From assembly GCF_000407545.1 (NCBI RefSeq), contig NZ_ASWH01000001.1, positions 372,001 through 436,000 on the forward strand: 64,000 nt of DNA, given 5' to 3'. The notes under the pieces are model-generated. The model searched no databases, was not told the origin of the DNA, and was given only the letters and a program-made list of their open reading frames with translations. The position numbers and the translations under genes are program-made. Positions 62,057 through 64,000 of the stretch are shown here, one piece after another. The stretch is from Enterococcus gilvus ATCC BAA-350. GTDB lineage: Bacteria; Bacillota; Bacilli; Lactobacillales; Enterococcaceae. Every line of letters begins with the position of its first letter. Positions within the stretch are counted from its first letter, which is position 1.

Positions 62057-64000
62057 ATGGGAAAAAAAGTAAGGATTGGAATTGATGTCGGTGGTACTTT
62101 CACTGATGCAGTGGCAATCGATAATGAAACTTATGAAGTGATTGCAAAATTAAAAATCCCAACTACTCACGAAGATGGTGTAGCCAGAGGGATCGTTAAA
62201 ATCATCCAAAAACTTCTGACTGAAAACAATATCGCTCCGGAAGATGTGATTTTCATTGCCCACGGAACAACTCAAGCTACAAATGCATTACTTGAAGGTG
62301 ATGTAGCAAAAGTCGGTATTGTGGGTATGGGAACTGGAATGGACGCTCGTACCGCAAAAAAAGAAACATCAATCGAGCATATTGAGTTAGCTCCCAATAA
62401 ATATTTGCATTCTGAACATGTTTTCATTGATTCATCGAAATTAACAGAACAAGAAGTTGAAAAAAATATTCATGAATTAATCAATAAAGACTGTCAGGTG
62501 ATTGTTGCCAGTGAAGCATATTCTGTGGATGATCCCGAAAATGAAACAAAGGTAATCGAAAAGGCACAGCAAGAAGAGTTATTTGCTACGGGTGGGCACG
62601 AAATTTCCCAGCTTTATGGATTGAAAATGCGGACGCGAACAGCGGTGGTGAATGCGTCATTGATTCCGAAAATGATGCAAACGGCAAATATGACAGAATC
62701 GGCAGTATTGGATACTAAAATTCAGTCTGGTTTAATGATCATGCGTTGTGATGGTGGAGTTATGAGCATCAATGAAGTGCGCCAACGGCCTATTTTAACG
62801 ATGTTATCAGGATTAGCTGCTGGTGTTGCGGGTGCATTGATGTATGAAAAAGTCAGCGATGGAATCTTTTTTGAAGTCGGTGGAACCAGTGTCGATATCT
62901 CTGTCATCAAGAATGGGAAAGTAATGATTAAATACGCCCAGGTCGGCGGTCATAAAACGTACCTTCGTTCATTGGATGTTCGTACATTAGCTGTTGCGGG
63001 TGGAAGTATGATCCGTGTGAAAGACAAAAAAATCGTTGATGTTGGTCCGCGTAGTGCCCATATCGCTGGTCTAGAATATGAATGCTTTACTGACGTGGAA
63101 AATTTAGATAATCCAACAATCGAGTTTGTATCTCCTCGTGACGGCGATCCGAATGAATATGTCATCGTTCAGGGTACCGGCACAAATGCATATTCTTATA
63201 CATTAGCAGGCGCAGCGAATTTATTAAGTTACGTACCGGAGGGAGATTACGCCCAAGGAAATGCTGAAGCAAATAAAAAAGCGTGGGATGCATTAGGAGC
63301 TTATCTTGGAAAATCTGCTGAAGAAGTGGCAAAAGAAGTCATGAATTTTGCAATGGAAAAACTAGAACCAGTCATTAATGATTTGATTGACGAATACGAG
63401 ATGGATCGCAATTTCATTACACTAGTCGGCGGCGGAGGATCTGGTGCAATCGTCGTACCAGCGTTAGCAGAATATTATGACTATAAATGGAAGTTAGCTA
63501 AAAACGCACCTTATATTTCAACAATCGGAGTCGCTTTAGCGATGGTTCGCGAGCAAATCGAGCGATCTATCACGAATCCAAGCGAAAATGATATTAAGAA
63601 GATTCGGGCAGATGTTATCGAAAAAATCATTCAATCGGGTGCAAACGAAGAAACGGTTGAAGTCAATATCGAGATTGATACTCAACGTAATATTGTTCGT
63701 GCAGTAGCGACCGGAGCAACAGAGCTTCGCCAGAAAAGTTTAGGCGCTTCAGATGTTAATGAGGATCAATTAAAGACAATTACTTCGGAAGCACTGGGAC
63801 TTGACACGAATAGCATCAAATGTGCAGGAAAGGTAGGCCGTTGGAACTTGATGGATGCGACAATCATCAAGAAGAAACTTTTCTTTAAAAGTAAACGGAC
63901 GAATGTTTGTGTAGTTGACCGTGAAGGCGTTGTTCGTTTCAAACATAGTAATGCTCACTATTTCAAATTTCCTAAAAATCAATCAGACAAAGAGTTTCTT
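62057..64000 (+). CDS. Hydantoinase/oxoprolinase A-type protein (runs off the right edge)
   Basis: At least 648 residues without a stop, so the 3' end is outside the window. N-terminus MGKKVRIGIDVGGTFTDAVAI and FIAHGTTQATNALLEG mark the hydantoinase/oxoprolinase A N-terminal (ASKHA-like) domain. FFEVGGTSVDISVIKNGK and the glycine-rich LVGGGGSGAIVVPALAEYY belong to the second domain. Family members hydrolyse cyclic amides (hydantoins, 5-oxoproline) or carboxylate ketones with ATP; the extended C-terminal part (from about 520) is not typical of plain HyuA. ATG at 62057 with GAGGTAA upstream, 22 bases after the permease gene. Confidence 0.82.
   Translation, partial: MGKKVRIGIDVGGTFTDAVAIDNETYEVIAKLKIPTTHEDGVARGIVKIIQKLLTENNIAPEDVIFIAHGTTQATNALLEGDVAKVGIVGMGTGMDARTAKKETSIEHIELAPNKYLHSEHVFIDSSKLTEQEVEKNIHELINKDCQVIVASEAYSVDDPENETKVIEKAQQEELFATGGHEISQLYGLKMRTRTAVVNASLIPKMMQTANMTESAVLDTKIQSGLMIMRCDGGVMSINEVRQRPILTMLSGLAAGVAGALMYEKVSDGIFFEVGGTSVDISVIKNGKVMIKYAQVGGHKTYLRSLDVRTLAVAGGSMIRVKDKKIVDVGPRSAHIAGLEYECFTDVENLDNPTIEFVSPRDGDPNEYVIVQGTGTNAYSYTLAGAANLLSYVPEGDYAQGNAEANKKAWDALGAYLGKSAEEVAKEVMNFAMEKLEPVINDLIDEYEMDRNFITLVGGGGSGAIVVPALAEYYDYKWKLAKNAPYISTIGVALAMVREQIERSITNPSENDIKKIRADVIEKIIQSGANEETVEVNIEIDTQRNIVRAVATGATELRQKSLGASDVNEDQLKTITSEALGLDTNSIKCAGKVGRWNLMDATIIKKKLFFKSKRTNVCVVDREGVVRFKHSNAHYFKFPKNQSDKEFL

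Noticed and set aside
1..64000. CRISPR array, tRNA or rRNA genes
   Set aside because: I looked for regularly spaced repeats and for tRNA or rRNA signature sequences and found none. Tandem repeats are limited to the 15-bp units at 9664.

Overview
The window looks like a chromosomal segment of a low-GC Firmicute, most likely Enterococcus but probably not E. faecalis. Evidence: an htrA-rlmH pair, a SagA/P54-like secreted CHAP hydrolase, a complete WxL surface-protein locus, IS1216-type, IS256-type and IS3-type elements, strong GGAGG ribosome binding sites, and many compact rho-independent terminators. The species cannot be fixed from the sequence.

Layout. 1-9.6 kb is a mobile-element scrapyard: a truncated IS3 element, two IS1216-like copies (one intact, one broken), a Mga-type regulator whose stop codon abuts an IS end, a decayed acetyltransferase, and an IS3 element that has itself been hit by an IS256-type element, both with readable target duplications. 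9.6-16.1 kb holds a PEBP / yellow-like / alcohol-dehydrogenase operon, an HxlR regulator, an acetolactate synthase gene with one in-frame stop, and decayed resolvase and CPCC-type genes. 16.6-18.8 kb is core genome (htrA, rlmH) with a dense DnaA-box cluster between the genes. 19-20.7 kb has a frameshifted two-gene exported-protein module that is a paralog of remnants at 2.4-2.8 kb.

20.7-36.3 kb contains the most interesting structure: two paralogous cassettes, each a tyrosine recombinase gene bounded by inverted 21-bp sites. Each carries a conserved outward promoter (TTGATA, 17-bp spacer, TATACT) that now points away from a downstream secreted leucine-rich or BspA-type protein and towards a terminator. 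Inversion would turn the promoter towards the surface-protein gene. The site cores match within a pair (GTATTACGTATAC or GTATTGTGTATAC) but differ between pairs. I read this as two self-contained, mutually insulated phase-variation switches, both drawn in the OFF orientation. Between them lie a DHA2 exporter, an oxalate decarboxylase operon, a lipoprotein and three very small genes.

36.5-46.7 kb: a glycerate uptake and phosphorylation operon (GntP permease, glycerate kinase, CdaR regulator), then a WxL locus (lectin-like protein, small LPxTN-anchored protein, two WxL-type proteins, DUF916/DUF3324 protein) and a YpfJ-type metalloprotease. 47-56.5 kb: SagA-like hydrolase, a frameshifted DHA2 exporter, a UvrD-like helicase, an acetyltransferase, a C_GCAxxG_C_C protein with a premature stop, a CoA-disulfide-reductase-like enzyme with a degenerate rhodanese domain, and a DinB-like protein. 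56.6-58.2 kb: a fluoride riboswitch with terminator controlling an enolase unlike the usual enterococcal glycolytic one. 58.2-64 kb: an aldose epimerase and a catabolite-controlled FAD oxidoreductase / permease / hydantoinase-oxoprolinase operon running off the right edge.

An unusual number of otherwise normal genes carry a single-base frameshift or one stop codon, which points either to a decaying accessory complement or to assembly errors.
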